DNA from: Thermocrispum agreste DSM 44070
GTDB taxonomy: Bacteria; Actinomycetota; Actinomycetes; Mycobacteriales; Pseudonocardiaceae
DNA length: 64,000 nucleotides
Assembly: GCF_000427905.1 (NCBI RefSeq)
Contig: NZ_KE386603.1
Location: 553,332 to 617,331, forward strand
Reading direction: 5' to 3'
Every line of letters starts with the position of its first letter. Within the stretch, counting starts at the first letter, position 1. The position numbers and the translations under genes are program-made. Positions 8,960 to 19,023 of this stretch are shown one piece after another. The notes under the pieces were generated by a model. The model did no database searches and was not told where the DNA came from. It saw nothing but the letters and a program-made list of their open reading frames with translations.

Positions 8960-9636
8960 TGGACAAGTGGAACTGGGACCGCTTCCTCGATGCCTGGCCG
9001 TACGTGCTGGACGGGCTGTGGGTGACCATCCAGTTCACCGTGCTCGGCTCGATCGTCGCGTACGTGCTCGGGCTGATCTTCGCGATCATCCGCCAGCTGC
9101 GCATCCCGGTGGTGGACCAGGTGCTGTGGGGATTCATCGAGTTCGTCCGCAGCACCCCACTGCTGGTGCAGGTGTTCTTCCTGTACTGGGTGATCCGGCC
9201 GGAGGTGCTGCAGGGGGTCGACTCGGACACCCAGAAGATCCTGGTCGGCACGTTCGCGCTGGGTGTGCACTACGCGTGCTACACGTCGGAGGTCTACCGC
9301 GCGGGCATCGAAGCGGTGCCGAAAGGCCAGTGGGAGGCGGCCACCGCGCTGAGCCTGCCGCGCAGCCGGGTGTGGACCGGCGTGGTCCTGCCGCAGGCGA
9401 TTCCCCGGGTACTTCCCGCGCTGGGCAACTACACCATCGCCATGTTCAAGGAAGTGCCGTTGCTGTCGGCCATCTCGGTCTTCGACATCGTCTACCAGGT
9501 CAAGACCGAGTACGCCGCGAGCCAAGGCGGTGCCGGCCCCGAGGCGTGGGCCGCCGCGGGCCTGACGTTCCTGGCCTTGAGTTATCCGTGTGCAATTCTG
9601 GTTCGAAGGTTGGAGCGCCGTGTCGGAACCGTCTGA
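8959..9636 (+). CDS. ehuD: Ectoine/hydroxyectoine-type ABC transporter permease EhuD
   Basis: Second permease of the importer, 225 residues. It has an N-terminal helix (LWVTIQFTVLGSIVAYVLGL), a FVRSTPLLVQVFFLYW segment typical of polar amino-acid permeases, and an EAA loop (KGQWEAATALSLPRSRVWTG). The start ATG overlaps the ehuC stop. The 3' end overlaps the start of ehuA by 17 bases, so all four proteins are likely made from one mRNA in balanced amounts. Confidence 0.85.
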   Translation: MDKWNWDRFLDAWPYVLDGLWVTIQFTVLGSIVAYVLGLIFAIIRQLRIPVVDQVLWGFIEFVRSTPLLVQVFFLYWVIRPEVLQGVDSDTQKILVGTFALGVHYACYTSEVYRAGIEAVPKGQWEAATALSLPRSRVWTGVVLPQAIPRVLPALGNYTIAMFKEVPLLSAISVFDIVYQVKTEYAASQGGAGPEAWAAAGLTFLALSYPCAILVRRLERRVGTV

Positions 9637-10414
9637 GACCCCCGCCGAGATGATCCGGTTCGAGAACGTCGTCAAACGCTTCGGCTCGAACACGGTTCTG
9701 GAAAATCTGAACTTCACCGTCGCCCCCGGCGAGTTCGTCACATTGATCGGGCCGAGCGGCTCCGGCAAGACCACCATCCTGCGCCTGGTGATGACGCTGG
9801 AACGGGTCACCGAAGGCACCATCTACGTGGCGGGCGAGCCGCTGTCGCACATGCCCAAGGGCGGCAAGCTGGTGCCCGCCGACGAGAAGTACCTGCGCCA
9901 GGCCCGCAAGCGGATCGGCATGGTGTTCCAGCAGTTCAACCTGTTCCCGAACATGAACGTGCTGCGCAACGTCACCGAGGGCCCGGTGCGCAGCCTGGGC
10001 AAGTCGCGGGACGAGGCGGACAAGCGGGCCAGGGAGCTGCTCGAGCTGGTCGGCCTGTCGGACAAGGTCGACGCGCGGCCGACCCAGCTGTCCGGCGGCC
10101 AGCAGCAGCGGGTGGCCATCGCCCGTGCCCTGGCCATGGAGCCGGAGGTGCTGCTGCTGGACGAGGTGACCTCGGCGCTGGACCCCGAACTGGTCACCGG
10201 CGTGCTGCACCTGCTGAAGGACATCGCCACGACCACCGACATCACGTTCCTGTGCGTGACCCACGAGATGCAGTTCGCGCGGGACGTCTCGGACCGGGTG
10301 ATGATGTTCGACGGCGGCAAGATCGTGGAGGACGGCCCGCCGGAGAAGATCTTCACCGCGCCGGAGAACGACCGCACCCGCGAGTTCCTGCAGGCGGTGC
10401 TCGACCGGGCGTGA
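9620..10414 (+). CDS. ehuA: Ectoine/hydroxyectoine-type ABC transporter ATPase EhuA
   Basis: The 264-residue ATPase has Walker A GPSGSGKTT near residue 43, the Q-loop in VFQQFNLFPNM, the signature LSGGQQQR, Walker B VLLLDEVTSALD and the switch His in VTHEM. These are all intact. I place the start at GTG 9620 (preceded by GGAG with 5-base spacing) rather than an upstream ATG at 9590, which would add an unlikely N-terminal extension. It powers import by EhuB-C-D. No ectoine breakdown genes (eut/doe) follow; the next gene is on the other strand, so this copy may serve osmoprotectant uptake rather than catabolism. Confidence 0.85.
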   Translation: MSEPSETPAEMIRFENVVKRFGSNTVLENLNFTVAPGEFVTLIGPSGSGKTTILRLVMTLERVTEGTIYVAGEPLSHMPKGGKLVPADEKYLRQARKRIGMVFQQFNLFPNMNVLRNVTEGPVRSLGKSRDEADKRARELLELVGLSDKVDARPTQLSGGQQQRVAIARALAMEPEVLLLDEVTSALDPELVTGVLHLLKDIATTTDITFLCVTHEMQFARDVSDRVMMFDGGKIVEDGPPEKIFTAPENDRTREFLQAVLDRA

Positions 10415-10442
10415 GCAGGGCACCGGCCGCCGGGCGCGGGCG

Positions 10443-11189
10443 TCAGGCGGTGGCCACCCGGAACTGCTCGAACTGCTCCTCGGTCAGCCCGACCCAGGTG
10501 GCGTCGGCGTGCGCCAGCACCTCGCCGTCGGCGCCCCAGATCACCGAGCCGGAGTGGCGCTTGCGGCCGTCCACCGCGCGCAGCCAGCCCGCCGCCACCA
10601 GGCGCTCTCCTGCCTTGGGCAGCCGCAGGATGCGTGCGGTCAGCTGGCCGAGCACGTGCGGCCCGGCTCGGTGCTCGGTGTCGTGGTACCAGCACAGGCC
10701 GCTCGGGCAGTCGAGCGCGGCCCAGACGTACCGCGGGTCGAGTGTGCCCGCGGAGCCGACCAGCGATTCCTCCGGTGTCCACGGCCAGGCGACGAGCAGG
10801 TCCCGGGAGGTGCGGCCGGGGAACAGCCGCAGCCCGTCCCCCTCGGCGCGGGCAGGCCCGCAGGTGAAGCAGCCGGGGAAGGGATGCTGGGCCCGGTAGG
10901 CCTCGACGTCGAACTCCTCGGCGGCGGCGACTGCCTCGTCGTACGAGACCGGCTCGGGCAGATCGCCGGACGGCTCGCCGGGCCGCGCCCGGGCGATCAC
11001 CGTCTCGCCGTCGCGCAGCTCGGCCCCGTCACCGGTGGACACCAGGTGCAGCGTGCGGTCCAGCGGCGGCGGCCGGAACAGGCGCACCTGCGCCGGGCCG
11101 TCGACGGCCGCGGCGGCGACACCGCACGTGTACCCGCCGTTGCCCGAGGCGTCCGGTCCATGGAATCGCTGTTCGATCCGCACCTGCAT
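10443..11189 (-). CDS. Conserved hypothetical protein, possible double hotdog-fold
   Basis: A 248-residue soluble protein of unrecognised exact function. It has the motif HPFPGCFTCGP near residue 115 and a C-terminal half (GQLTARILRLPKAGERLVAAGWLRAVDGRKRHSGSVIWGADGEVLAHADATWV) that reads like the central strands of a hotdog-fold thioesterase. Such proteins are common in actinomycetes next to acyl-CoA metabolism genes. The cysteine pair in CFTCGP is conserved-looking, but no catalytic set can be named. ATG at 11189; a small gene of unknown function ends 11 bases upstream on the same strand, so both may be co-transcribed. Confidence 0.75.
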   Translation of the reverse strand: MQVRIEQRFHGPDASGNGGYTCGVAAAAVDGPAQVRLFRPPPLDRTLHLVSTGDGAELRDGETVIARARPGEPSGDLPEPVSYDEAVAAAEEFDVEAYRAQHPFPGCFTCGPARAEGDGLRLFPGRTSRDLLVAWPWTPEESLVGSAGTLDPRYVWAALDCPSGLCWYHDTEHRAGPHVLGQLTARILRLPKAGERLVAAGWLRAVDGRKRHSGSVIWGADGEVLAHADATWVGLTEEQFEQFRVATA

Positions 11190-11199
11190 GGGCCGGATC

Positions 11200-11373
11200 C
11201 TACCGAGCGGCCGGCCGGCTCTCCGTCAGGTAGCGCTCGCCGGTGCGGATTTCCTGCAGGGCGGCGCACAGCGCGCTGAGCACCCGCAGGTCCTCGGCCC
11301 GGTGCCGTTCGATCACGTGCGTGAGCAATTCGGCTGCCAGCGCCAGCTCGCGGCGATCGTCGTCGGTGACCAT
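11200..11373 (-). CDS. Small conserved-looking protein, 57 residues
   Basis: Starts at ATG 11373 after a strong GGAAGGGAAG ribosome site and ends TAG at 11200. The peptide (MVTDDDRRELALAAELLTHV..HRAEDLRVLSALCAALQEI) is acidic and helical, without a signal peptide or membrane segment. Good ribosome site, biased third-position GC and the tight spacing to the downstream gene support translation. The function is not recognisable. Confidence 0.6.
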   Translation of the reverse strand: MVTDDDRRELALAAELLTHVIERHRAEDLRVLSALCAALQEIRTGERYLTESRPAAR

Positions 11374-11542
11374 CGCACTTCCCTTCCGCCGCCGTCGGCC
11401 GGCGGCTGCGGGTCCGTCGATCTTCCACCCGGGAGGCGAGACGAACCGGTTCGTCTCCCGATGCTAGATCGCGGCGCCGGCATTCCCGGTGCGACGCGCT
11501 GAACCTTCGGCGACGTGCCGGCGAGCCACTAACGTAAGGGGC

Positions 11543-12316
11543 ATGGCGGGCTACGAGCACCTCACCGTCGAGCGCTCCGGCGCCACGGTGACCATCACCA
11601 TGCGACGTCCGGCGAAACGCAACGCGCTGTCCACACCCCACCTGGAGGAGCTGCTGCGGGCGTTCACCGAGACGGCGCAGACCGACGCGACCGGTGTGAT
11701 CCTGGCCGGCGAGGGCCCGGTCTTCTCCGCCGGGCACGATTTCGCCGAGGTCGCCTCGCTGGACACCGACGGGGTACGGCAGCTGCTCGACCTGTGCACG
11801 CGGCTGATGACCACACTGCACACCGTCCCGCAGGTGGTCATCGCGCGCGTCCACGCGCTGGCGACGGCGGCGGGCTGCCAGCTAGTCGCCTCGTGCGATC
11901 TTGCCGTGGCGGCCGAATCGGCGGCGTTCGCGCTCCCCGGCGGCAAGGGCGGCTGGTTCTGCCACACCCCCGCGGTGCCGGTGGCCAGGTCGATCGGCCG
12001 CAAGCGGCTGATGGAGATGGCGCTGACCGGCGACCCGATCGACGCCCGCACCGCCGAACGATGGGGCCTGGTCAACCGGGTCGTCCCGGACGACGAGCTG
12101 GACGACGCGGTGGCCGGCCTGCTGGCGCGGGCCACCAGGGGCAGCCGGGCCAGCAAGGCGCTGGGCAAGCGAACGTTGTACCAGCAGCTCGACCGGCCCG
12201 AGGACGAGGCGTACGAGCTGGCCGTGCGGGTGATGGCGGAGTCGTCCGGGCTGCCCGGCGCGAAGGAGGGCATGGCGGCGTTTCTGGCCAAACGGCCCCC
12301 GCAGTGGCCAGACTGA
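11543..12316 (+). CDS. Enoyl-CoA hydratase/isomerase family protein
   Basis: A 257-residue crotonase-fold protein. The N-terminal VTITMRRPAKRNALS and the oxyanion-hole segments (AGEGPVFSAGHDFAEVA near residue 55-70 and ATAAGCQLVASCDLAVAAESAAFALPG near 105-130) are intact, as is the C-terminal LGKRTLYQQL. Crotonase members hydrate, isomerise or hydrolyse acyl-CoA thioesters; the position of the first catalytic glutamate is not obvious because the second oxyanion region lacks the usual G-G-G-x-E run, so isomerase or another chemistry is possible. The ATG at 11543 is chosen because the upstream frame lacks coding character. It stands alone, 53 bases ahead of the sensor kinase gene. Confidence 0.82.
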   Translation: MAGYEHLTVERSGATVTITMRRPAKRNALSTPHLEELLRAFTETAQTDATGVILAGEGPVFSAGHDFAEVASLDTDGVRQLLDLCTRLMTTLHTVPQVVIARVHALATAAGCQLVASCDLAVAAESAAFALPGGKGGWFCHTPAVPVARSIGRKRLMEMALTGDPIDARTAERWGLVNRVVPDDELDDAVAGLLARATRGSRASKALGKRTLYQQLDRPEDEAYELAVRVMAESSGLPGAKEGMAAFLAKRPPQWPD

Positions 12317-12368
12317 GCGCGGTCGCGCCGACGGTTCGGCGTTCCGAGGGCACCGACGAGGAGGTCGC

Positions 12369-13403
12369 ATGCTGTCGCGCGGACGCTCCGACACCGCCGC
12401 CACGCTGCGCCGCGCGCACAAGCTGTCGCGGGCGTTGCGGGACGGCCTGCGGGGCGACGGCGTCTTCACCGCCGCCAGGCAGGCCAGGAAGCTGCTGCAC
12501 GCCCGCGCCGTCGGCCTCGCCGGACTGGACGGGGCGATCGTCTGGTCCGGTGCGCCGCGGCACGAGGAGCAGGCCCAGGCCATGGTCAACGACGTGCTGC
12601 ACGACGAGACCCACGGCGGACACGCCGAGCTGACCGTGTTGCCGCTGGACGTGGCCGACGAGATCGCCGGTGCCATCGTGGTGGAAGGCGACGTGAGCAA
12701 TGCCGACGTGCACGAGGTCGCGGTGCTGGTCTCGGAGGCGCTGGAGCGGGCCAGGCTGGAAGCGTCGGCGGAACAGGCGCTGCAGTCCGAGCTGCGCGCG
12801 CTGCGCGCGGAGATCTCCCCGCACTTCGTCTACAACGCTTTGACGGTGATCGCGTCACTGGTGCGTAGCGATCCGGACCGGGCCCGCGATCTGATGCTGG
12901 ACTTCGCCGACTACATCCGCTACAGCCTGGCCAGGCACGGTGAATACACCACGGTGGCGGACGAGTTCCACGCCATCGAGGCGTATTTGACGCTGCAGCG
13001 CGCGGTGCTGGGGGAGCGGCTGCGGGTGCAGGTGCGGGTGGCCCCGGACGTGCTGGCCGTTCCGCTGCCGTGCCTGGTGCTGCAGCCGCTGGTGGAGAAC
13101 GCCATCCGGCACGGGATCGAGCCGAGCGGCGAGACCGGCACGGTGCAGGTGCAGGGCGAGGCGGAAGGCAACGACTGTGTCATCAGCGTGGAGGACGACG
13201 GCGTCGGGATGCAGCCGGAACGGGCCGAGCAGATCCTCGCCGGGAAGGGATCACCGGACAGCGTCGGCCTGTCCAACGTGGACCGCCGGCTGCGCACGGT
13301 CTACGGACCGTGGTACGGGCTGGTGGTGGAGACCGCGCCGGGGGAGGGCACGCGGGTGATCGTGCGAGTGCCGCTGTTCCAACCGGGTGTGTTGCCGTCA
13401 TGA
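12369..13403 (+). CDS. LytS-family sensor histidine kinase, soluble
   Basis: A 344-residue kinase with no membrane helix. An N-terminal GAF-like region (about 1-135) precedes the His_kinase domain, whose phosphorylatable histidine is in EISPHFVYNAL (about residue 158). A HATPase_c domain follows, with LVENAIRHGI, DDGVGM and a GKGSPDSVGLSN lid. The gene overlaps the response regulator by four bases (ATGA) and leads into a DUF485/symporter pair. Related kinases control acetate or pyruvate uptake (for example CrbS, BtsS systems), so it probably senses carbon supply and sets symporter expression. The soluble N terminus suggests a cytoplasmic signal. Confidence 0.85.
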   Translation: MLSRGRSDTAATLRRAHKLSRALRDGLRGDGVFTAARQARKLLHARAVGLAGLDGAIVWSGAPRHEEQAQAMVNDVLHDETHGGHAELTVLPLDVADEIAGAIVVEGDVSNADVHEVAVLVSEALERARLEASAEQALQSELRALRAEISPHFVYNALTVIASLVRSDPDRARDLMLDFADYIRYSLARHGEYTTVADEFHAIEAYLTLQRAVLGERLRVQVRVAPDVLAVPLPCLVLQPLVENAIRHGIEPSGETGTVQVQGEAEGNDCVISVEDDGVGMQPERAEQILAGKGSPDSVGLSNVDRRLRTVYGPWYGLVVETAPGEGTRVIVRVPLFQPGVLPS

Positions 13404-14182
13404 AGCCCTACAGCAAGCCACTGAAAGTGCTGGCCGTCGACGACGTGCCCGCCGCGCTGGCGGACATCTCGCAGCTGCTGCAGGAGGCGCCGGAAGTCGG
13501 CGAGGTCAAGGGTGCGGGCGACGCCATCACCGCGCTGAAGATGATCCAGAGCGAGCAGTTCGACGCGGTGTTCCTGGACATCTCCATGCCCGGCCTGGAC
13601 GGCCTGGAGCTGGCCTCGCTTCTGGCCAAGCTCAACGAGCCGCCGGTGATCGTGTTCGTGACCGCCTACGACGGGCATGCGGTGACCGCCTACGGCATCG
13701 GCGCGGTCGACTACCTGCTCAAGCCGGTGCGGGCCGAGCGGTTGTCCGCGGCGCTGGCCAAGGTCGTGCGCATGCTGCCGTCCTCGGCCGAGGAGCCGCC
13801 GCCGCAGCCCGACGCGCTGGCCGCGATCCCGGTGGAAAGTGGCGGACGCACTCGCTACGTTCGGCGCAGCGACGTCGCGTTCGTGGAGGCGCACGGCGAC
13901 CACGTCCGCCTGCACACCCCGAGCGGGGTGCATGCGGTGCGGATGCCGATCTCCCGGCTGGAGGAGTACTGGGAAGGCACCGGTTTCGTGCGCACCCACC
14001 GCAGCTTCCTGGTGGCGTTGAAGGCGATCAAGGAGCTGCGCAGCGACGCGGTGGGCGGCTTGCTGGCGCACACCGAGCTGGGCGACGTGCCGGTCAGCCG
14101 ACGGCACGCGCGGGAACTGCGCGAGCGGCTGCTGCACGCGGCACGGGCCGCCGAACTGGATCAACCACGCGGACGGGACTGA
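13400..14182 (+). CDS. LytR/AlgR-family response regulator
   Basis: 260 residues. The receiver domain (about 8-125) shows the acidic pocket VDD, the phospho-acceptor in AVFLDISMPGLDG, the conserved VTAYD and the lysine in YLLKPV. The C-terminal LytTR DNA-binding domain (about 155-250) has the features SDVAFVEAHGDHVRLHT and GFVRTHRSFLV. It starts at ATG 13400 overlapping the kinase stop and ends 2 bases before the next gene, so kinase, regulator and symporter genes form one operon. LytTR proteins bind paired 9-bp direct repeats; the expected targets would be upstream of 12369 and 16321. Confidence 0.88.
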   Translation: MKPYSKPLKVLAVDDVPAALADISQLLQEAPEVGEVKGAGDAITALKMIQSEQFDAVFLDISMPGLDGLELASLLAKLNEPPVIVFVTAYDGHAVTAYGIGAVDYLLKPVRAERLSAALAKVVRMLPSSAEEPPPQPDALAAIPVESGGRTRYVRRSDVAFVEAHGDHVRLHTPSGVHAVRMPISRLEEYWEGTGFVRTHRSFLVALKAIKELRSDAVGGLLAHTELGDVPVSRRHARELRERLLHAARAAELDQPRGRD

Positions 14183-14184
14183 CC

Positions 14185-14550
14185 ATGGCCAAACGCGTCG
14201 CGGTGATGAGTCCGCAGACCAGGCTGGCCCGATCGCGACGCAGGCTGCGCGGGCGCTGGCGGATGCCCCGGCTGGACCCGGACGACGCCGAGCGCGCGCT
14301 GCGCAACTACCGGCTGCAGCGGCGCCGCGGTGTCGCCGCGCTGGTGCTGATCTTCGCCATGCTGCTCGGGCTGCCGCTGCTGCTGAGGGTGGCGCCGGGG
14401 CTCACCGACGTGCGGTTGCTCGGCATCCCGGTGTCCTGGCTGGTGCTGGCGGTGCTGCCGTACCCGCTGATGAGCTGGCTGGCCGGCTGGCAGTTGCGCA
14501 GGGCCGAGCGGGTGGAGGACGGTACCGGGCACGGGGACGGGGCACGCTGA
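14185..14550 (+). CDS. Small two-helix membrane protein, DUF485-like symporter partner
   Basis: 121 residues with a very basic N-terminal part (LARSRRRLRGRWRMPRL) and two membrane helices (VAALVLIFAMLLGLPLLL about 52-70; VSWLVLAVLPYPLMSWLAGW about 83-102). It sits directly upstream of, and overlaps by ATGA, a sodium:solute symporter gene, the same arrangement as the DUF485 protein/symporter pair at 16321-18305 and as yjcH-actP in enterobacteria. The ATG at 14185 follows the regulator stop by two bases. It is likely an accessory subunit; sequence similarity to DUF485 is weaker than for the copy at 16321. Confidence 0.7.
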   Translation: MAKRVAVMSPQTRLARSRRRLRGRWRMPRLDPDDAERALRNYRLQRRRGVAALVLIFAMLLGLPLLLRVAPGLTDVRLLGIPVSWLVLAVLPYPLMSWLAGWQLRRAERVEDGTGHGDGAR

Positions 14551-16253
14551 TGGTGCCTGCGCTCGCGGTGGCCGCGGTCATCGGCGTGACGCTGTTCATC
14601 GGCTTGCGCGGTGTCGCGGCGATGCGCACGACCTCGGACTTCCTGGTGGCATCGCGCCGGGTGACGCCGCTGCTCAACGCCGGGGCGGTCTCCGGGGAGT
14701 ACCTGTCCGCCGCGTCGTTCCTCGGCGTGGCCGGGCTGATGCTCAAGGACGGCATGGGCGCGCTGTGGTACCCGGTCGGCTTCACTGCAGGCTACATCCT
14801 GATGCTCGTGCTGGTCGCCGCCCCGATGCGCCGCTCGGGGGCGCTGACCGTGCCGGACTTCGCCGAAGCGCGGCTGGCCTCGCCGCCGCTGCGCAAGCTG
14901 GCCGCGGTCGTGGTGCTGGTCATCGGGGCGCTGTACCTGGTACCGCAGTTCCGCACCGCCGGGCTGGTCCTGACCGTGGTCAGCGGCACGCCGTACTGGT
15001 TCGGCGTGACGGTCGCCGGCGCGGCGGTGGCCGCCACGCTGGCGTTGGGCGGCATGCGCGCGGCGACCTACGTGCAGGCGTTCCAGTTCGTGCTGAAGCT
15101 GCTGCTGTTCATCATCCCGGCGGTCTGGCTGCTGGCCACCGTCGGCGAGGACGTCCGGCACCGGGCGCTCAACCCGGAGGAGTTCACCCACTTCGAGCGG
15201 GACACCACGGTGACGTTCCGGGTGGACGCCACGTTGGAACCGGGCGGGTTCGTGCCCGCCGGGACCCGGATGGAGTTCCCCGCGGGGGCGCAGGTGCCGC
15301 ACGTGGTGGGGTCCACCCCGCCCGGTGGTGAGGAGTGGCAGCTGCCGCTGCTGGACTTCGGTCACAGCGGCTACCCGCTGCTGGGCACCCTGGCGGTGCT
15401 GGTGGCCACCTCGCTGGGCACGATGGGCCTGCCGCACGTGATCATGCGCTTCCACACCAGCCCGGACGGGCGGGCCGCGCGGCGCACCGCGGCCATCACC
15501 GTCGGCCTGCTCGGCGTGTTCTATCTCTTCCCGGGGATCTACGGGGTGCTCGGCAGGGTCCTGGTGCCGCACCTGTACCTGTCCGGCGCCACCGACACGG
15601 CGGTCGTCGCGATGCCACTGCAGGTCGACTCCGGGTGGCGGGGGACGCTGTTCACCACGCTGCTCACCGCCGGGGCATTCGCGGCGTTCCTGGCCACCTC
15701 GCTGGGGTTGCTGCTCGCCGTGTCCGGCGCCATCGCCCACGACCTGTCCCCTGGGGGGCTCGGACGCCTGCGGGTCACCGTGCTCGCGGCTGCCGCCGTG
15801 GTCGTCGTGCTCGCCCTCTTCGCCGCTCACCTGGACGCGGGTCTGCTGGTCACCTGGGGCTTCACCGTGGCGGCCTCGACGTTCTCGCCCCTGCTGGTGC
15901 TGGGCATCTGGTGGCCGCGGCTGACCGCACCAGGCGCCATCTGCGGCGTCGCGGCAGGCCTGCTGTCCTCGTCCGGGGCCATCGCCGTGACGCTGTTCGG
16001 GCCGCCGCTGCCCGGTGTGCTGGCCATCCTCGTCACCCAGCCCGCGATGTGGACCGTGCCGCTGGCGGCCGTCACCATGGTGCTGGTCTCGCTGCGTGGC
16101 CGTCCGCCCGCCTGGGCCATGACCGCCATGCTGCGGCTGCACCTCGACGAAGCGCGCGAACCGATGTTCCAACCCCGCCGGGGGAACCGTTCGGCGTGGT
16201 CGTCGCGCCGTTGGTGGACCGTTCGTCGCATGCTGCGACGGTCTGGCCGGTGA
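14550..16253 (+). CDS. Sodium:solute symporter family transporter (first copy)
   Basis: A 567-residue, roughly 13-helix transporter of the SSS family. The sodium-site region reads SGEYLSAASFLGVAGLM near residues 49-65, matching the SGDYLSAASFLGIAG of the second copy. GLPHVIMRFHT in the middle is also shared. Compared with the second copy it has a long extracytoplasmic insert (about 195-265, LEPGGFVPAGTRMEFP) and a basic C-terminal tail. The substrate is probably a short monocarboxylate such as acetate, pyruvate or propionate. It is the last gene of the operon with the LytS/LytR pair. The insert is unusual and could be a sensing or gating element. Confidence 0.82.
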   Translation: MVPALAVAAVIGVTLFIGLRGVAAMRTTSDFLVASRRVTPLLNAGAVSGEYLSAASFLGVAGLMLKDGMGALWYPVGFTAGYILMLVLVAAPMRRSGALTVPDFAEARLASPPLRKLAAVVVLVIGALYLVPQFRTAGLVLTVVSGTPYWFGVTVAGAAVAATLALGGMRAATYVQAFQFVLKLLLFIIPAVWLLATVGEDVRHRALNPEEFTHFERDTTVTFRVDATLEPGGFVPAGTRMEFPAGAQVPHVVGSTPPGGEEWQLPLLDFGHSGYPLLGTLAVLVATSLGTMGLPHVIMRFHTSPDGRAARRTAAITVGLLGVFYLFPGIYGVLGRVLVPHLYLSGATDTAVVAMPLQVDSGWRGTLFTTLLTAGAFAAFLATSLGLLLAVSGAIAHDLSPGGLGRLRVTVLAAAAVVVVLALFAAHLDAGLLVTWGFTVAASTFSPLLVLGIWWPRLTAPGAICGVAAGLLSSSGAIAVTLFGPPLPGVLAILVTQPAMWTVPLAAVTMVLVSLRGRPPAWAMTAMLRLHLDEAREPMFQPRRGNRSAWSSRRWWTVRRMLRRSGR

Positions 16254-16320
16254 TCATTCCGCAGCCGCCGTCGGCCTCTTTAACGTGGCGTGCGACACAG
16301 TCCCGGTACGGAGGTCGACG

Positions 16321-16655
16321 ATGACTACCACCGAACGCACGCTCGCTCCCGAGGACTGGGAGCGGGTCCATCAGAGTGCGGACTTCGCCCGGTTACGGCG
16401 CAAACTCCGATCGTTCGTCTTTCCCATGACCGGCCTGTTCCTGGCCTGGTACCTGCTGTACGTGCTGCTGGCGGACTACGCGCCGGAGTTCATGTCGACC
16501 GAGGTCTTAGGCCACGTCAACGTCGGGCTGCTGTTCGGGCTCGGGCAGTTCGTCTCCACGTTCGTCATCACCGGGCTGTACGTGCGGCACGCCAACAAGC
16601 ACCTGGACCCGGTGGCCGACAAGCTGCGTGACGAGCTCGAGGAGGTGGCCGCCAA

Positions 16656-16659
<4 letters not shown>
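16321..16659 (+). CDS. DUF485 membrane protein, symporter partner
   Basis: 112 residues. DUF485 hallmarks are visible: SADFARLRRKLRSFVFPMT, then a first helix (GLFLAWYLLYVLLADYAP) and a second (NVGLLFGLGQFVSTFVITGLYV), and the closing HANKHLDPVADKLR. The ATG at 16321 follows GGAGG at the right spacing. Its stop overlaps the start of the symporter gene at 16656, as in yjcH-actP, which argues that the two proteins are made together and act as a complex. Confidence 0.88.
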
Positions 16660-18305
<1,646 letters not shown>

Positions 18306-18361
18306 CTTCCCGCCTGGTTCTGCACCCCGGCGGTGCGGCGTCACGGTCTCGCAGCCTGCGA

Positions 18362-18383
18362 GGCGGTGCGCCGCACCGCCTTT
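18362..18383 (+). terminator. Rho-independent-like terminator after the symporter operon
   Basis: GGCGGTGC, a three-base loop and GCACCGCC form a perfect 8-bp stem at 18362-18380, followed by TTT. It lies between the plus-strand symporter and the convergent NUDIX gene, so it could serve the plus strand mainly. Confidence 0.6.
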
Positions 18384-18466
18384 CCATGCTCGGCCCTGTC
18401 GCGCATGGCGGGCGCGCTCGCCGCACCCGGGAGGTGCTGTTCGGCGCGGTACCGGCGCCGCCGCTG

Positions 18467-19006
18467 TCACCCCTTGGCGCGTTCGTGCAGCAGCAACAAC
18501 GCGTAGGCGGCGATGCTCTGGGCGTCGGTCACCAAGCCGGTGCGGATCATCTCCTCGAACTCCGCGCGACCGAACCACGCGGCGCGCATGTCCTGTTCCT
18601 CCAGCTCGCGCTCGGGCGGCCCGGCGGTCAGCTCGGTGGCCAGGAACGCCCTGCCGCGTTGGCTGGACAGACCGGGGGCGACGTCCAGCAGGCCCAGCTC
18701 CACCAGCCTGCCCGCCCGCAGCCCGGTCTCCTCCCGCAGCTCGCGGGCGGCCAGCTCGGCCGGGTCCAGGTCTTCCCGGTCCGGCGCGGTGCCCTGCGGG
18801 AACTCCCACCGCCGCAGCCCGAGCGGATACCGGTACTGCTCGACCAGGTGCATCCGGCCGTCGTCGGCCATCGGGATGATCAACGCGTAGTCCGGCTTGT
18901 CCACCACGCCGTAGATGCCGCGGGAGCCGTCCGGGCGCTGGACGGCGTCCTCCCGGACCGTCATCCAGCTGTTGGCGTAGACCTCGCGTGAACCCAGTGT
19001 CCGCAT
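18467..19006 (-). CDS. NUDIX hydrolase, ADP-ribose pyrophosphatase-like
   Basis: 179 residues. The Nudix helix is recognisable in RELREETGL near residue 95, with the upstream glycine in PQGTAPDRE; the spacing between the E after the glycine and REL is two residues longer than the textbook pattern, as is common in actinomycete ADP-ribose pyrophosphatases with PQGTA. The GLSSQRGRAFLAT segment downstream also fits that subgroup. It should hydrolyse ADP-ribose or a similar sugar nucleotide. Start ATG at 19006; it diverges from nucS with only 17 bases between starts, so the two promoters must overlap. Confidence 0.85.
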   Translation of the reverse strand: MRTLGSREVYANSWMTVREDAVQRPDGSRGIYGVVDKPDYALIIPMADDGRMHLVEQYRYPLGLRRWEFPQGTAPDREDLDPAELAARELREETGLRAGRLVELGLLDVAPGLSSQRGRAFLATELTAGPPERELEEQDMRAAWFGRAEFEEMIRTGLVTDAQSIAAYALLLLHERAKG

Positions 19007-19023
19007 GCGGTTAGCCTCGCACG

